5,415 nucleotides of DNA, taken from positions 1-5,415 of the forward strand of contig CAIYPH010000905.1 in NCBI GenBank assembly GCA_903928045.1, read 5' to 3'. The notes beneath the pieces were generated by a model, which saw only the letters and a program-made list of their open reading frames with translations, searched no databases and was not told where the DNA came from. Positions 1 through 5,415 of the stretch are shown piece by piece. This stretch comes from an uncultured Rhodospirillales bacterium. Its GTDB lineage: Bacteria; Pseudomonadota; Alphaproteobacteria; Acetobacterales; Acetobacteraceae. Numbering within the stretch: the first letter of the stretch is position 1; each line of letters opens with the position of its first letter. The translations under genes and the position numbers were made by a program.

Positions 1-925
1 CCGCCAACCGCTCCGCCAACGCCCGATCCTCGATCACCCGCCCGATCCCCGCGGCCAACGCCGCCGGGTCCTCGTGCGGAACCACCAGCCCATCCGCCCC
101 GTCGCGGATCAACTCCCGCGGGCCATCCGCCGCCACCGCCACCACTGGCCGCCGGGCCGACCACGCCTCGATCACCATGTTGCCCAATGGTTCGACGCGC
201 GACGAGCAGACGAACACATCCGCCGTCCGCAACAGCGCCCCGGCGTCCTTGCGCCAGCCAAGGAAATCCACCCGCTCCGCCACCCCCTCGCGCGCCGCGA
301 GTGCCCGCAGGTTCGCCTCCTCCGGCCCGGTCCCCGCGATCGCCAGCACGGCGCCGGGAAGACGGGGGAGGGCGCGGATCAGCGTGTCGAACCCCTTGTC
401 GGTATGTAGCCGCCCGAGCCCAAGCAGGAATGGCCGGCCGGACCGAAGGTCGCTCGCCGGTGGGGTATCAGCGAAATCATTGACGAAATTCGGCAGATAA
501 TGCGCCCGCCCCGCCGGCCAGCCCTGCGCCCGCAGCCAGGTCTCGATGCCCCTGGTGTTCCCCACCAGGTGGTCGCAGCTCTTGTAGTAGCGCAGGTCAT
601 AATACCCGCCGAGCCGCCCGACATTCACCCAGTCCCCCCGCTGCAGATGCATCGCCGCCCGGCTCATCCAGGCCACCGCCACCCGGGGCGCGAAGCCGCG
701 CAAGGCCCGGGCGATCCGCGGCCGGGTCAGCAAATCGAGCGCCGTGCCGAAGGCGAGTTCCACCGGCGCCATGCCGCCCGCCCGCAACAACCCGGCCCGC
801 GCCGGATTGCGCCGGATCACCGGCAATACGTCATCCCCGGCCCGCGCCTGGGCCAGGCATAGCCGCTCGTAGAACAGTTCCGCGCCGCCATGCACGGCGC
901 CCGCCATCACATGGGCGACCCGCAT
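1..925 (-). CDS. GT4-family glycosyltransferase, C-terminus cut by window edge
   Basis: Retaining GT-B glycosyltransferase that moves a sugar from a nucleotide-sugar donor to a glycan or lipid acceptor, probably at the cytoplasmic face of the inner membrane during LPS or surface-glycan assembly. My translation of the minus strand from the ATG at 925 stays open for 308 codons to the edge. The N-terminus has the HGGAE motif near residues 12-16, typical of GT4 acceptor domains. The C-terminal donor domain shows LGLGRL at 168-173, Lys177 in DKGFD, AGTGPE at 197-202, and the EX7E motif E245-PLGNMVI-E253, followed by a conserved GPRELI...GADGLVVP stretch. GT4 enzymes are usually about 330-400 residues, so only the extreme C-terminus is missing. 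The start shares base 925 with the stop of the upstream GT9 gene (TGATG), and GGAGG at 934-930 serves as ribosome binding site, which indicates translational coupling. Donor and acceptor sugars cannot be read from sequence. Confidence 0.92.
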   Translation of the reverse strand, partial: MRVAHVMAGAVHGGAELFYERLCLAQARAGDDVLPVIRRNPARAGLLRAGGMAPVELAFGTALDLLTRPRIARALRGFAPRVAVAWMSRAAMHLQRGDWVNVGRLGGYYDLRYYKSCDHLVGNTRGIETWLRAQGWPAGRAHYLPNFVNDFADTPPASDLRSGRPFLLGLGRLHTDKGFDTLIRALPRLPGAVLAIAGTGPEEANLRALAAREGVAERVDFLGWRKDAGALLRTADVFVCSSRVEPLGNMVIEAWSARRPVVAVAADGPRELIRDGADGLVVPHEDPAALAAGIGRVIEDRALAERLA

Positions 926-1809
926 CACCCCTCCATCAGCCCCATCGCCGCCGCTCGTGCCGCCTCGACGGAGATTCCCAGCATTTCCCCCCCCGTCGTC
1001 ACCACCACGCCGGTGCGCCGCCCCGCCGGGGAATACTCGACCACGCTCGCATTATGCGCCCCGAACAGCCCCAGAGTGGGGCACCCCGCCGCCGCAGCCA
1101 GGTGCATCAGCCCGGAGTCATTTCCGACGAAAATTGCGCAGCGCTGCAAACAGGCCGCCGCTTCCGGCAGGCTCAACCGGCCGGCGAGATCGATCGGGGC
1201 GAGATCGGCCAACCCCGCCAGCACCGGCGCCGCCAGCGCCGCCTCCTTGGCGCCGGGGCCGGCGAACACCGCAATCCGGTCGCCCGGCTCCATAAGCCGG
1301 CGGGCGAGAGCCACGAAGCGCTCGGCCGGCCAGACCTTGCCGGTCCAGTTCGCGGTGGGACCGATGGCGATAATCCGGCCGCCCGTCGGGAGTGCCGCCT
1401 GCGCCACCGCGCGATCGGCCGCGCCGGTCCACGCTGTCGGCAAGGGGACGGGGTGCACCCCCATGATGGCGGCGATCTGCGCCGTCTTGTGCCCGCTCCC
1501 TTTGCGCATCCGCACCCGCCGCCGCGTGGGGATCAGCCAACCCAGCGCGGAGGCGCGCAGATCGACCACCAGGTCCCACATTGTCCCCACGGTTGCCGCC
1601 CAGAGGGGGAGCCAATGCATCCCATAAGGCCGCTTGTCGAAGGCGATCAGCCGCTCCAGCCCTGGCATGCGGGCGAACACGCCTTCGGATACCAGACCAC
1701 AGGCCACCGTGAACCGCGCCTCCGGGTAGGTGCGCAGCAAATGCGCCAACAACCCGGTCGACAACACCGCATCGCCGATCCGATTCGAGCTCACGAATAA
1801 TATGCGCAT
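925..1809 (-). CDS. GT9-family glycosyltransferase, ADP-heptose:LPS heptosyltransferase type
   Basis: Probable inverting glycosyltransferase of the heptosyltransferase family (WaaC/WaaF/RfaQ type), which adds heptose to the LPS inner core in the cytoplasm. It has 294 residues counted from the ATG at 1809, close to but somewhat below the usual 320-350. The N-terminal domain opens with MRILFVSSNRIGDAVLSTG, the family signature, with Asp13 in the position of the conserved acidic residue. The donor domain has GPTANWTGKVWPAERF at 150-165, including the conserved Lys158, FAGPG at 182-186, and the hallmark GNDSGLMHLAAAAGCPTLGLFG at 229-250. No signal peptide or membrane segment is seen, as expected for a peripheral enzyme. 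A GTG at 1812 immediately precedes the ATG and would add one residue; the ATG gives the standard N-terminus. Upstream, only a weak TAAG-type Shine-Dalgarno is visible. It is first in an operon with the GT4 gene. Heptose as the sugar is a family-level assumption, since other GT9 members use other donors. Confidence 0.93.
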   Translation of the reverse strand: MRILFVSSNRIGDAVLSTGLLAHLLRTYPEARFTVACGLVSEGVFARMPGLERLIAFDKRPYGMHWLPLWAATVGTMWDLVVDLRASALGWLIPTRRRVRMRKGSGHKTAQIAAIMGVHPVPLPTAWTGAADRAVAQAALPTGGRIIAIGPTANWTGKVWPAERFVALARRLMEPGDRIAVFAGPGAKEAALAAPVLAGLADLAPIDLAGRLSLPEAAACLQRCAIFVGNDSGLMHLAAAAGCPTLGLFGAHNASVVEYSPAGRRTGVVVTTGGEMLGISVEAARAAAMGLMEG

Positions 1810-1811
1810 CA

Positions 1812-1849
1812 CGCCAACCGCTTAGCACGAACTTGGCGGCCCGGCGCCA
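1812..1849. repeat. Operator-like inverted half-sites CGCCAA / TTGGCG / CGCCA
   Basis: CGCCAA at 1812-1817 and its exact reverse complement TTGGCG at 1833-1838 are centred 21 bp apart, about two helical turns. A third, 5-base half-site CGCCA lies at 1845-1849 in the first orientation. The middle copy coincides with the candidate -35 element for the amidotransferase gene, and the first lies just upstream of the heptosyltransferase-type start codon. This arrangement would suit a dimeric regulator, but six-base repeats in GC-rich DNA can arise by chance. Confidence 0.3.
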
Positions 1850-1850
1850 G

Positions 1851-1880
1851 GGGGGTAGGAACGGCGGAGGTTCAACCCCC
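1851..1880. repeat. Imperfect inverted repeat (hairpin) in the amidotransferase leader
   Basis: The arms are GGGGGT (1851-1856) plus GAAC (1859-1862), pairing with GTTC (1870-1873) plus ACCCCC (1875-1880). There is a small 2x1 internal loop and a 7-base terminal loop (1863-1869). It gives 10 base pairs and ends directly against the GGAG ribosome binding site at 1881-1884. It could be an operator or a leader hairpin affecting translation. No T-run follows, so it is not an intrinsic terminator. Confidence 0.4.
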
Positions 1881-1884
1881 GGAG
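1881..1884 (+). promoter_or_regulatory. Ribosome binding site of the amidotransferase gene (GGAG)
   Basis: GGAG lies 8 bases upstream of the ATG at 1893. Together with the requirement for cysteine as residue 2 of class II amidotransferases, it fixes the start at 1893 and excludes the in-frame TTG at 1833. Confidence 0.75.
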
Positions 1885-1892
1885 CGGGCGAT

Positions 1893-3650
1893 ATGTGCGG
1901 AATAGCTGGGCTGGTGATGCGCGACGGCTCCCGGCCCGATGGAGCAATGCTGGATCGTCTGACCCAAGGGATAGCCCATCGCGGTCCGGATGGGGTGGGC
2001 CGGGTGGTGCGGGGGGATACCGCGCTGATCCAGCTGCGGCTGGCGATTATTGATTTGGTGACGGGGGATCAGCCGTTTTTCGCACCGGGCGGTTCGGCGT
2101 TGGTGAGCAACGGGGAGATCTACAACAATTTGGAGCTGCGGGCGGCGATGGCGGATGCGCCGTTTCGTTCGCGGTCGGACTGCGAGCCGCCGCTGTTTTT
2201 GTATGAGCGGGAGGGGGAGGGGTTCGCGCGGCGGTTGCGGGGGATGTTCGCGATTGCGATCCATGACGAGACGCGCGGGCGGCTGGTGCTGACGCGCGAT
2301 CCGTTTGGGATCAAGCCGTTGTACTATGCGCAGACGGAGACGGCGTTCGCGTTTGCCTCGGAGCCGCAGGCGTTGCTGGCGGCGGGGTTTGGGCGGCGGG
2401 AGGTGGATGTTCGGCGGCGGGCGGAGTTGTTGCAACTGAAGTTTACCACGGGGGCTGAGACCATTTTCCCGGGGATTTCCCGGGTGTTGCCGGGCGAGAC
2501 GCTGGTGGTGGAGCGGGGGGAGATTGTGGCCCGCGCGTTGGTGCCGGCGTTGCCGGCGGGGAAGCCGGAGCCGATCGGGCATGGGGCGGCGCTGAAGGAG
2601 TTGGATCGGGTGCTCGCCGATAGTGTGGCGGCGCATTTGCAGTCGGACGTGCCGTATGGGCTGTTCCTGTCGGGCGGCATCGATAGTTCGGCGGTGCTGG
2701 CGTTGATGACCAGGCTGACCGGGCAGCGCATTCGGGTGCTGACGATGGGGTGGCAGGGCGCGGGGGTGGCGGATGAGAGCCGCGAGGCGGAGCGGCTGGC
2801 GGGGGTGCAGCGGGCGGAATGCGAGCGGCTGGAGATGGGGGAGGCGGATTTCTGGGCGTTTGCGCCAAGGATCGCGGCGGCGATTGATGATCCGACGGCG
2901 GATGCCGCGGTGCTGCCGACCTGGATGCTCGGGCGGGCGGCGCGGGCGGGCGGGTTGAAGGTGACGCTGTGCGGCGAGGGGGCGGACGAGTTGTTCGGCG
3001 GCTATAGCCGGTATCGCAAGCGCCGGCCGCCATTGAGCTGGATTTCCCGCAAGCCGCGCACCAAGGGGGTGTTTGGCGGGGCGATCTCCGGGTGGCGTGA
3101 CGGGCTCGATGCGGCGGAGGCGGGGGTGGCACGGGATCGGACGGTGTTGCAGGCGACCCAGGCGGCGGATGTCGCGGAGTGGCTGCCGAATGATTTGCTG
3201 ACCAAGCTCGATCGTTGCCTGATGGTGCATGGGGTGGAGGGGCGCACGCCGTTCCTCGATCCTGTCGTGGCGAAGTTCGCGTTTCGGCTGCCGGATGCGG
3301 AGAAGGCCGGGCTGCGGTTCGGCAAGGTTTTGCTGCGGGATTGGCTGGCCAAGGCGTTTCCCGAGGCCGGGGCCTATGCGCGCAAGAAGGGCTTCAAGCC
3401 GCCGGTGGGGGCGTGGATGCAGGCGCGGGCCGCTATGCTCGGTGAGTTGGTGGCGGGGCAGGCGGGGGTGGCGGAGGCGCTGCCGGGCGATCTGGTGCGG
3501 GGTGCTTTCGCCGCTGCGGCGGAAAATCCGCAGCGGGCGTGGAGCCTGTTGTCCTATGCGCTATGGCACGCCCATCATGTGATGGGCGTGGCCTGCGACG
3601 GGGATATCGGCACGGTGTTGTCGGCAGCCCGCGCCAGCGCGAGGCCGTAG
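1893..3650 (+). CDS. asnB: Glutamine-hydrolysing asparagine-synthetase-type amidotransferase (AsnB family)
   Basis: A 585-residue class II amidotransferase that releases ammonia from glutamine and transfers it to a carboxyl group activated with ATP. The N-terminal Ntn glutaminase domain begins MCGIAGL with the catalytic Cys2, then has AHRGPDG at 29-34, Arg49 in LRLAIIDLVTGDQPF, SNGEIYNN at 72-79, SDCE at 95-98 and RDPFGIKPLYY at 135-145. The synthetase domain has the PP-loop LSGGIDSS at 259-266, CGEGADELFGGY at 360-371, and LTKLDRCLMVHGVEGRTPFLD at about 436-456. All key motifs are present, so it should be active. Free asparagine synthesis is one role. Lying between glycosyltransferase and O-antigen ligase-type genes, it may instead amidate a sugar acid or similar group in a surface glycan, as AsnB-like enzymes of O-antigen loci are thought to do. 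Third codon positions are strongly G-ending (GCG, GGG, CGG, GTG). The last 25 codons overlap the convergent ligase-like gene and lie beyond the conserved ...SYALWHA end of the domain. Confidence 0.95.
   Translation: MCGIAGLVMRDGSRPDGAMLDRLTQGIAHRGPDGVGRVVRGDTALIQLRLAIIDLVTGDQPFFAPGGSALVSNGEIYNNLELRAAMADAPFRSRSDCEPPLFLYEREGEGFARRLRGMFAIAIHDETRGRLVLTRDPFGIKPLYYAQTETAFAFASEPQALLAAGFGRREVDVRRRAELLQLKFTTGAETIFPGISRVLPGETLVVERGEIVARALVPALPAGKPEPIGHGAALKELDRVLADSVAAHLQSDVPYGLFLSGGIDSSAVLALMTRLTGQRIRVLTMGWQGAGVADESREAERLAGVQRAECERLEMGEADFWAFAPRIAAAIDDPTADAAVLPTWMLGRAARAGGLKVTLCGEGADELFGGYSRYRKRRPPLSWISRKPRTKGVFGGAISGWRDGLDAAEAGVARDRTVLQATQAADVAEWLPNDLLTKLDRCLMVHGVEGRTPFLDPVVAKFAFRLPDAEKAGLRFGKVLLRDWLAKAFPEAGAYARKKGFKPPVGAWMQARAAMLGELVAGQAGVAEALPGDLVRGAFAAAAENPQRAWSLLSYALWHAHHVMGVACDGDIGTVLSAARASARP
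3567..3590. repeat. Perfect 11-bp inverted repeat in the convergent gene overlap
   Basis: CACGCCCATCA (3567-3577) is followed after two bases (TG) by its exact reverse complement (3580-3590). As RNA it would fold from either strand into a stem of about 10 bp with a 4-base loop. The TGA stop of the ligase-like gene (3577-3575) lies within the left arm. On the plus strand the repeat encodes the HAHHVMGV stretch of the amidotransferase. Its position at the meeting point of two convergent genes suggests a bidirectional transcript-end or RNA-stability hairpin, but no T-run follows on either strand, so it is not a standard intrinsic terminator. Confidence 0.6.
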
Positions 3651-4855
3651 CCGAGCATCAGGAAGAAGAAGCCGGCGATCTCGACGGCCGAGAAGCCGCT
3701 GGCGCTGGCGAGGGGCCATTCCTGGATCAGCGCGGTGACGAAGAGGCCGACGCGGAGCGGGTCCGGCGATGGGCCGAGATTGCGGGCCAGCGCCGTGAGC
3801 CAGGCGAGGATGAGGGCGGAGAACAGGATCAGGCCGGGGAAGCCGGAGTTGGTGGCGGCTTCGAGGTAGTGGTTGTGCGGGTGGATGTTGCAGACGCTGG
3901 CGCCGCCGCCGTCCTCGGCCACACCAAACCAGGCGCGGTGGTATTGCGGGTCGGGGCAGGCGTTGCGGAAGCCGTCGAAGCCTTGGCCGAAGATGGGGTG
4001 GTCGAGCGTGATGACCGCGGCGCGGGTGGCGATCTGGCCGTAGGGGCTGTCGGGGAAGTTGCGCATCTGGTCGGTGAATTTGGTGACCAGGCGGTAGAAG
4101 GCGGGCGGCGAGATCAGCGGCGTTGCGGCCAGCAGGATCGCGCCGGCGGCCATGGCGATCAGCAGGGGCTTGCGCAGGCGAGGCAGCATCAGGGCGGAGA
4201 CGACGAGGCCGAGGCCGGTGAGCAGCAGCGGCATGCGCTGGCCGATCAGCACCATGGTGCCGATGCCGGCGGCCGCGACGGCCGCAGCGCCGATGCGTCC
4301 GGCGGTGCCGGCATGCAGCAGGCGGCCGATCGCCGGGAGCATGGTGGGGAAGAGAAGGCGGGAGAGCGGGGCGGCGGCGCGGGGGAGCATGAAGGGGCCG
4401 GTGAGTTCGCCGTCGCCGTGGCGGGGATAGCCGCCGAGATTGCTGCCGGTGGTGAATTGCAGCCAAGTCTGCCCGGCGATCCAGAGCGTGCTCGCCGCCA
4501 GCACGCGCTGCATCCAGCGGCGCGCCGGTTCGGCGGCGAGCACGGAGATTTCGAGCGCCGCGACGAAGAGCGGGAAGCGGACCATCACGATCGCCTGCAC
4601 CAGGGACTTGCTGCCGCCGATGCCGATGCCGGGGATGGAGCAGATGATCAGCCACAGCCACCAGGCGGCGGCGACTTTCACCCAAATGCTGCGCAGCCAG
4701 CTCCAATCCCGCAGCGTGGCGCAGCGGATGAGGAAGGCGGCGTCGATCAGGGCCATCAGCACCTCGGCGATGCCGCGGCCATGCATGAAGAAGGCCGGCA
4801 GTACCAGGGTGGCGGCGAGGCAGAAGCGGTCAAGCCAGGGGAGCGTGCGGGACAT
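3575..4855 (-). CDS. O-antigen ligase / polymerase-type membrane protein (Wzy_C, WaaL-like)
   Basis: Polytopic inner-membrane protein of the O-antigen ligase superfamily, which joins undecaprenyl-linked glycan to lipid A-core (WaaL) or to a growing chain (Wzy) on the periplasmic side. It has 426 residues from the ATG at 4855. Hydrophobic segments appear near residues 10-24, 30-45, 60-78, 88-107, 188-206, 208-224, 230-247, 341-356, 368-380 and 390-408. The Wzy_C hallmarks are GQRMP near 206-210, with the conserved Arg, and, in the large periplasmic loop, HPIFGQGFDGFRNA near 286-299 followed by HPHNHYLEAATNSGFPGL near 325-342, with the conserved His. The ATG at 4858 gives one extra Met, but AGGA at 4865-4862 is better spaced for 4855. 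The upstream MttB-family stop overlaps both start codons, so translation is probably coupled. Its 3' end overlaps the opposing amidotransferase gene by 76 bp. Ligase and polymerase cannot be separated from sequence alone; bicarbonate transporters share the fold, but the HPHNHYLE motif argues against that. Confidence 0.88.
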   Translation of the reverse strand: MSRTLPWLDRFCLAATLVLPAFFMHGRGIAEVLMALIDAAFLIRCATLRDWSWLRSIWVKVAAAWWLWLIICSIPGIGIGGSKSLVQAIVMVRFPLFVAALEISVLAAEPARRWMQRVLAASTLWIAGQTWLQFTTGSNLGGYPRHGDGELTGPFMLPRAAAPLSRLLFPTMLPAIGRLLHAGTAGRIGAAAVAAAGIGTMVLIGQRMPLLLTGLGLVVSALMLPRLRKPLLIAMAAGAILLAATPLISPPAFYRLVTKFTDQMRNFPDSPYGQIATRAAVITLDHPIFGQGFDGFRNACPDPQYHRAWFGVAEDGGGASVCNIHPHNHYLEAATNSGFPGLILFSALILAWLTALARNLGPSPDPLRVGLFVTALIQEWPLASASGFSAVEIAGFFFLMLGYGLALARAADNTVPISPSQATPIT

Positions 4856-5415
4856 CATATTTCCTGTCCGCCGATCTCGCTTGTGCGACGGGCGACGAAG
4901 GCCGCGAGTTCCTCGCGGATGCCCTCGTCCATCGGCGGCGGGGTGTAGGCCTCGAGCATGTCTTTCCAGCGCTGGGTGGCGCGGGCGGCGGTGTCGCGCG
5001 CGCCGTCCTGGTGCCAGGCCTCGTAGGAGCGCCAGTCCGAGATGATCGGCGGGTGGAATTCGGTGGCGTAGCGGGCGACGGTGTGGGGCGTGTCGAGGAA
5101 ATGCCCGGCCGGGCCGACGGCGGCGATGGTTTCCATGATTTCGTCGGTGTCGGAGAAGTCGATGCGGCCGCGCAGGGCGCCCATCATGCCGATCATCTCG
5201 GAATCGATGATGGTCTTCTCGTAGCCGGTGGTCAGCCCCGCCTCCATCCAGCCATGGGCGTGGTAGACCATGTGGGCGCCCGAGAGTTCGGCGGCCCAGA
5301 GCGAGAACATGCTCTCATAGGCGGCCTGCGCGTCCGGCGCGTTGGAGGTGGAGCCGAGCATGACGCGCTGCGGCAGCTTGTAGCGCCTTGCCATCTGGCC
5401 GTTGGCGAGCGTGCC
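4855..5415 (-). CDS. Trimethylamine methyltransferase (MttB) family protein, C-terminal part
   Basis: C-terminal 186 residues of a corrinoid-dependent methyltransferase of the MttB superfamily. These cytoplasmic TIM-barrel enzymes move a methyl group from trimethylamine, glycine betaine or related methylated amines to a cobalamin-binding corrinoid protein. Recognisable family segments are MARRYKLP, PDAQAAYESMFSLW, GAHMVYHAHGWMEAGLT, YEKTIIDSEMIGMM, VGPAGHFLDTPHT, SDWRSYEAWHQDGA and RWKDMLEAYTPPPMD. The frame stays open past the ATG at 5394 to the edge (preceding residues GTLANGQ), so that ATG is internal and the gene starts outside the window; family members are about 480-520 residues. There is no in-frame TAG in the visible part, fitting the non-pyrrolysine bacterial branch, whose substrate is often not trimethylamine. 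The stop overlaps the start of the ligase-like gene. The substrate is unknown, and no corrinoid protein or reductive activator is visible in this window. Confidence 0.9.
   Translation of the reverse strand, partial: GTLANGQMARRYKLPQRVMLGSTSNAPDAQAAYESMFSLWAAELSGAHMVYHAHGWMEAGLTTGYEKTIIDSEMIGMMGALRGRIDFSDTDEIMETIAAVGPAGHFLDTPHTVARYATEFHPPIISDWRSYEAWHQDGARDTAARATQRWKDMLEAYTPPPMDEGIREELAAFVARRTSEIGGQEI
4861..4865 (-). promoter_or_regulatory. Ribosome binding site of the ligase-like gene, inside the end of the MttB-family gene
   Basis: AGGAA reads on the minus strand from 4865 to 4861, within the last codons of the upstream gene. AGGA is 6 bases from the ATG at 4855 but only 3 from the ATG at 4858, which favours 4855 as the start. 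Confidence 0.6.

Larger units (their letters stand above)
1810..1892. promoter_or_regulatory. Divergent intergenic region between the heptosyltransferase-type and amidotransferase genes
   Basis: These 83 bp must hold the start signals of the right-going amidotransferase and probably of the left-going glycosyltransferase pair. A weak sigma70-like candidate on the plus strand is TTGGCG at 1833-1838 and TAGGAA at 1856-1861, with a 17-bp spacer (4/6 and 3/6 matches to consensus). I found no convincing -10/-35 pair on the minus strand. The region carries repeated CGCCA(A)/TTGGCG half-sites and an imperfect hairpin, listed separately, so shared control of both directions is possible but unproven. 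Confidence 0.45.

Noticed and set aside
74..862. Plus-strand open frames (74-409, 177-500, 500-862) that could suggest small genes at the left edge.
   Set aside because: The minus strand here encodes an uninterrupted GT4 glycosyltransferase with GGAE, GTGP and EX7E motifs, so these are shadow frames.
890..1800. Overlapping plus-strand open frames (890-1627, 1054-1800) opposite the GT9 gene.
   Set aside because: Compositionally biased translations with no family motif, antisense to a clear heptosyltransferase-family gene; no supporting ribosome binding site pattern.
2..1822. The 11-mer CGCCAACCGCT occurring at 2-12 and again at 1812-1822.
   Set aside because: The first copy is ordinary coding sequence of the GT4 gene (Ala-Glu-Arg-Leu-Ala region); two copies 1.8 kb apart in this GC-rich DNA are best explained by chance.
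1833..1892. An N-terminal extension of the amidotransferase from a TTG at 1833.
   Set aside because: Class II amidotransferases need cysteine directly after the initiator Met, and MCGIAGL with a well-placed GGAG begins at 1893.
1872..3230. A 452-codon open frame on the minus strand opposite the amidotransferase gene.
   Set aside because: It encodes an Arg/Pro/His/Gln-rich sequence without domain character, and the opposite strand encodes a complete AsnB-family protein with all catalytic motifs.
3560..3600. A classical intrinsic terminator at the convergent junction.
   Set aside because: The inverted repeat at 3567-3590 gives a strong stem, but neither strand has a following T-run, so it is listed as an inverted repeat of uncertain role.
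3539..4948. A 469-codon open frame on the plus strand opposite the ligase-like gene.
   Set aside because: Its product is a low-complexity Gly/Ala/Glu/Asp/Arg-rich sequence with no recognisable domain, lying antisense to a gene with clear membrane segments and family motifs. Such frames are common in GC-rich DNA.
4855..5394. Treating the ATG at 5394 as the start of a complete 179-residue protein.
   Set aside because: The frame continues upstream to the edge without a stop, and the residues match only the C-terminal third of MttB-family proteins, so the gene is cut by the window rather than short.

Overview
This is a GC-rich window whose protein sequences resemble those of an alphaproteobacterium, probably from the Acetobacteraceae/Rhodospirillales side. 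That placement rests on base composition and the look of the proteins, not on a database search. Nearly all of it is coding, with five genes, two of them cut by the window edges. I see no tRNA, rRNA, CRISPR array, insertion sequence or phage gene.

Layout. At the left, two minus-strand genes form an operon: a GT9 (ADP-heptose:LPS heptosyltransferase-type) glycosyltransferase (925-1809) and a GT4 glycosyltransferase that runs off the left edge (1-925). They are joined by a one-base TGATG stop/start overlap. An 83-bp divergent intergenic region (1810-1892) separates them from a plus-strand, glutamine-dependent asparagine-synthetase-type amidotransferase (1893-3650). Facing it is a second minus-strand pair: the C-terminal part of a trimethylamine methyltransferase (MttB) family protein entering from the right edge (4855-5415), and a multi-pass O-antigen ligase/polymerase-type membrane protein (3575-4855), again joined by a stop/start overlap. 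The 3' ends of the amidotransferase and the ligase-like gene overlap by 76 bp.

How the genes may work together. Four of the five fit assembly of a lipopolysaccharide or related surface glycan: two sugar transferases that would act on a lipid-linked acceptor at the cytoplasmic face, a membrane ligase or polymerase that would act on the periplasmic side, and an AsnB-type amidotransferase. In such loci an AsnB-type enzyme often amidates a uronic acid or similar carboxyl group rather than making free asparagine; here that is inference from context. The MttB-family gene belongs functionally to corrinoid-dependent methyl transfer from methylated amines and looks out of place, although its overlap with the ligase gene implies co-transcription.

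The most notable non-coding signals are a perfect 11-bp inverted repeat containing the ligase stop codon inside the convergent overlap, and operator-like inverted repeats in the divergent intergenic region. I found no convincing evidence for a wholly new system.
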